DNA from: Dialister sp. UBA7295
GTDB lineage: Bacteria > Bacillota > Negativicutes > Veillonellales > Dialisteraceae
Direction of reading: 5' to 3'
Length of the DNA stretch: 21,854 bases
NCBI GenBank assembly: GCA_002471975.1
Contig: DKQZ01000087.1
Span: forward strand, 1 to 21,854
Part shown: positions 21,715 to 21,854 of the stretch, piece by piece
How the letters are laid out: each line of letters begins with the position of its first letter
How positions within the stretch are numbered: position 1 is the stretch's first letter
The notes under the pieces: generated by a model
What the model saw: only the letters and a program-made list of their open reading frames with translations
What the model was told of the DNA's origin: nothing
Databases searched by the model: none
Program-made: the position numbers and the translations under genes

Positions 21715-21854
21715 CGGGAACCTTTTGGCTGTCAGCCTCGTATGTGACTTGTACGCTTTCCCTATCAGGCATCAGGCCGTGCCTCACTTCTTCACGGAGC
21801 TCCCCGGGGATGTATGTGCCTTTCAGCTCACGTTCGACTTGTACGATCGTACAG
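21715..21854. repeat. Intergenic mosaic repeat, partial copy at the right edge
   Basis: No gene is seen. 'gagctccccggggatgtatg', 'gtgcctttcagctca' and the GTACGATCGTAC palindrome match the unit at about 13363-13435. The copy is cut by the window end. Confidence 0.65.

Noticed and set aside
21578..21787. A 69-residue minus-strand open frame upstream of the T-box
   Set aside because: It overlaps the leader promoter and a mosaic repeat and shows no family resemblance.

Overview
The window looks like a piece of chromosome from an anaerobic, didermic Firmicute of the Negativicutes; a Dialister-like member of the Veillonellales is my best guess. This rests on moderate GC, Gram-positive-style Shine-Dalgarno sites and promoters, a T-box leader, and anaerobic dicarboxylate (Dcu) and TRAP transport. 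It is inference, because no rRNA or tRNA is present to anchor it.

Layout: (1) 371-1660, an AAA+ ATPase of the AAA_14/DUF4143 type, bracketed by two copies of one palindrome. (2) 2481-10918, a leftward c-di-GMP block: a 1228-residue PAS/GGDEF/EAL/PAS protein with an intact EAL site but two dead GGDEF domains, followed by two paralogous membrane diguanylate cyclases with intact GGDEF motifs. (3) 11641-12981, a DcuA/DcuB-type C4-dicarboxylate carrier with two similar palindromes upstream. (4) 14142-16162, a compact rightward operon: crotonase-family enzyme, small esterase, and O6-methylguanine-DNA methyltransferase. (5) 16165-18042, a tandem array of four 23-residue membrane toxins (holin-like/type I toxin family). 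Each has its own promoter and a converging antisense-RNA promoter, and there is a fifth antitoxin module without a toxin. (6) 18091-21573, a leftward TRAP transporter operon (dctP, dctQ, dctM) under a T-box riboswitch.

The most unusual part is the toxin array. In every unit the 5' leader of the toxin mRNA is complementary to a segment downstream of the toxin. Three base pairs of this pairing differ between units by paired substitutions, which is what selection for RNA pairing would leave. Each leader also carries a local hairpin that masks the ribosome binding site. This matches the logic of type I toxins such as hok and AapA1, where a 5'-3' interaction keeps the full-length mRNA silent. The array lies between direct-repeat terminator hairpins and 26-bp near-perfect inverted repeats, so it looks like a discrete cassette that grew by duplication.

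The long intergenic stretches (1-370, 1661-2480, 8156-9184, 10919-11640, 12982-14141, 19879-20198, 21600-21854) hold no convincing genes. They are filled with mosaic repeats: GC-rich hairpins with GAA, GCA or TGC loops, short tandem G-rich or C-rich repeats, and built-in intrinsic terminators. Long open frames antisense to the c-di-GMP genes are judged to be shadows.
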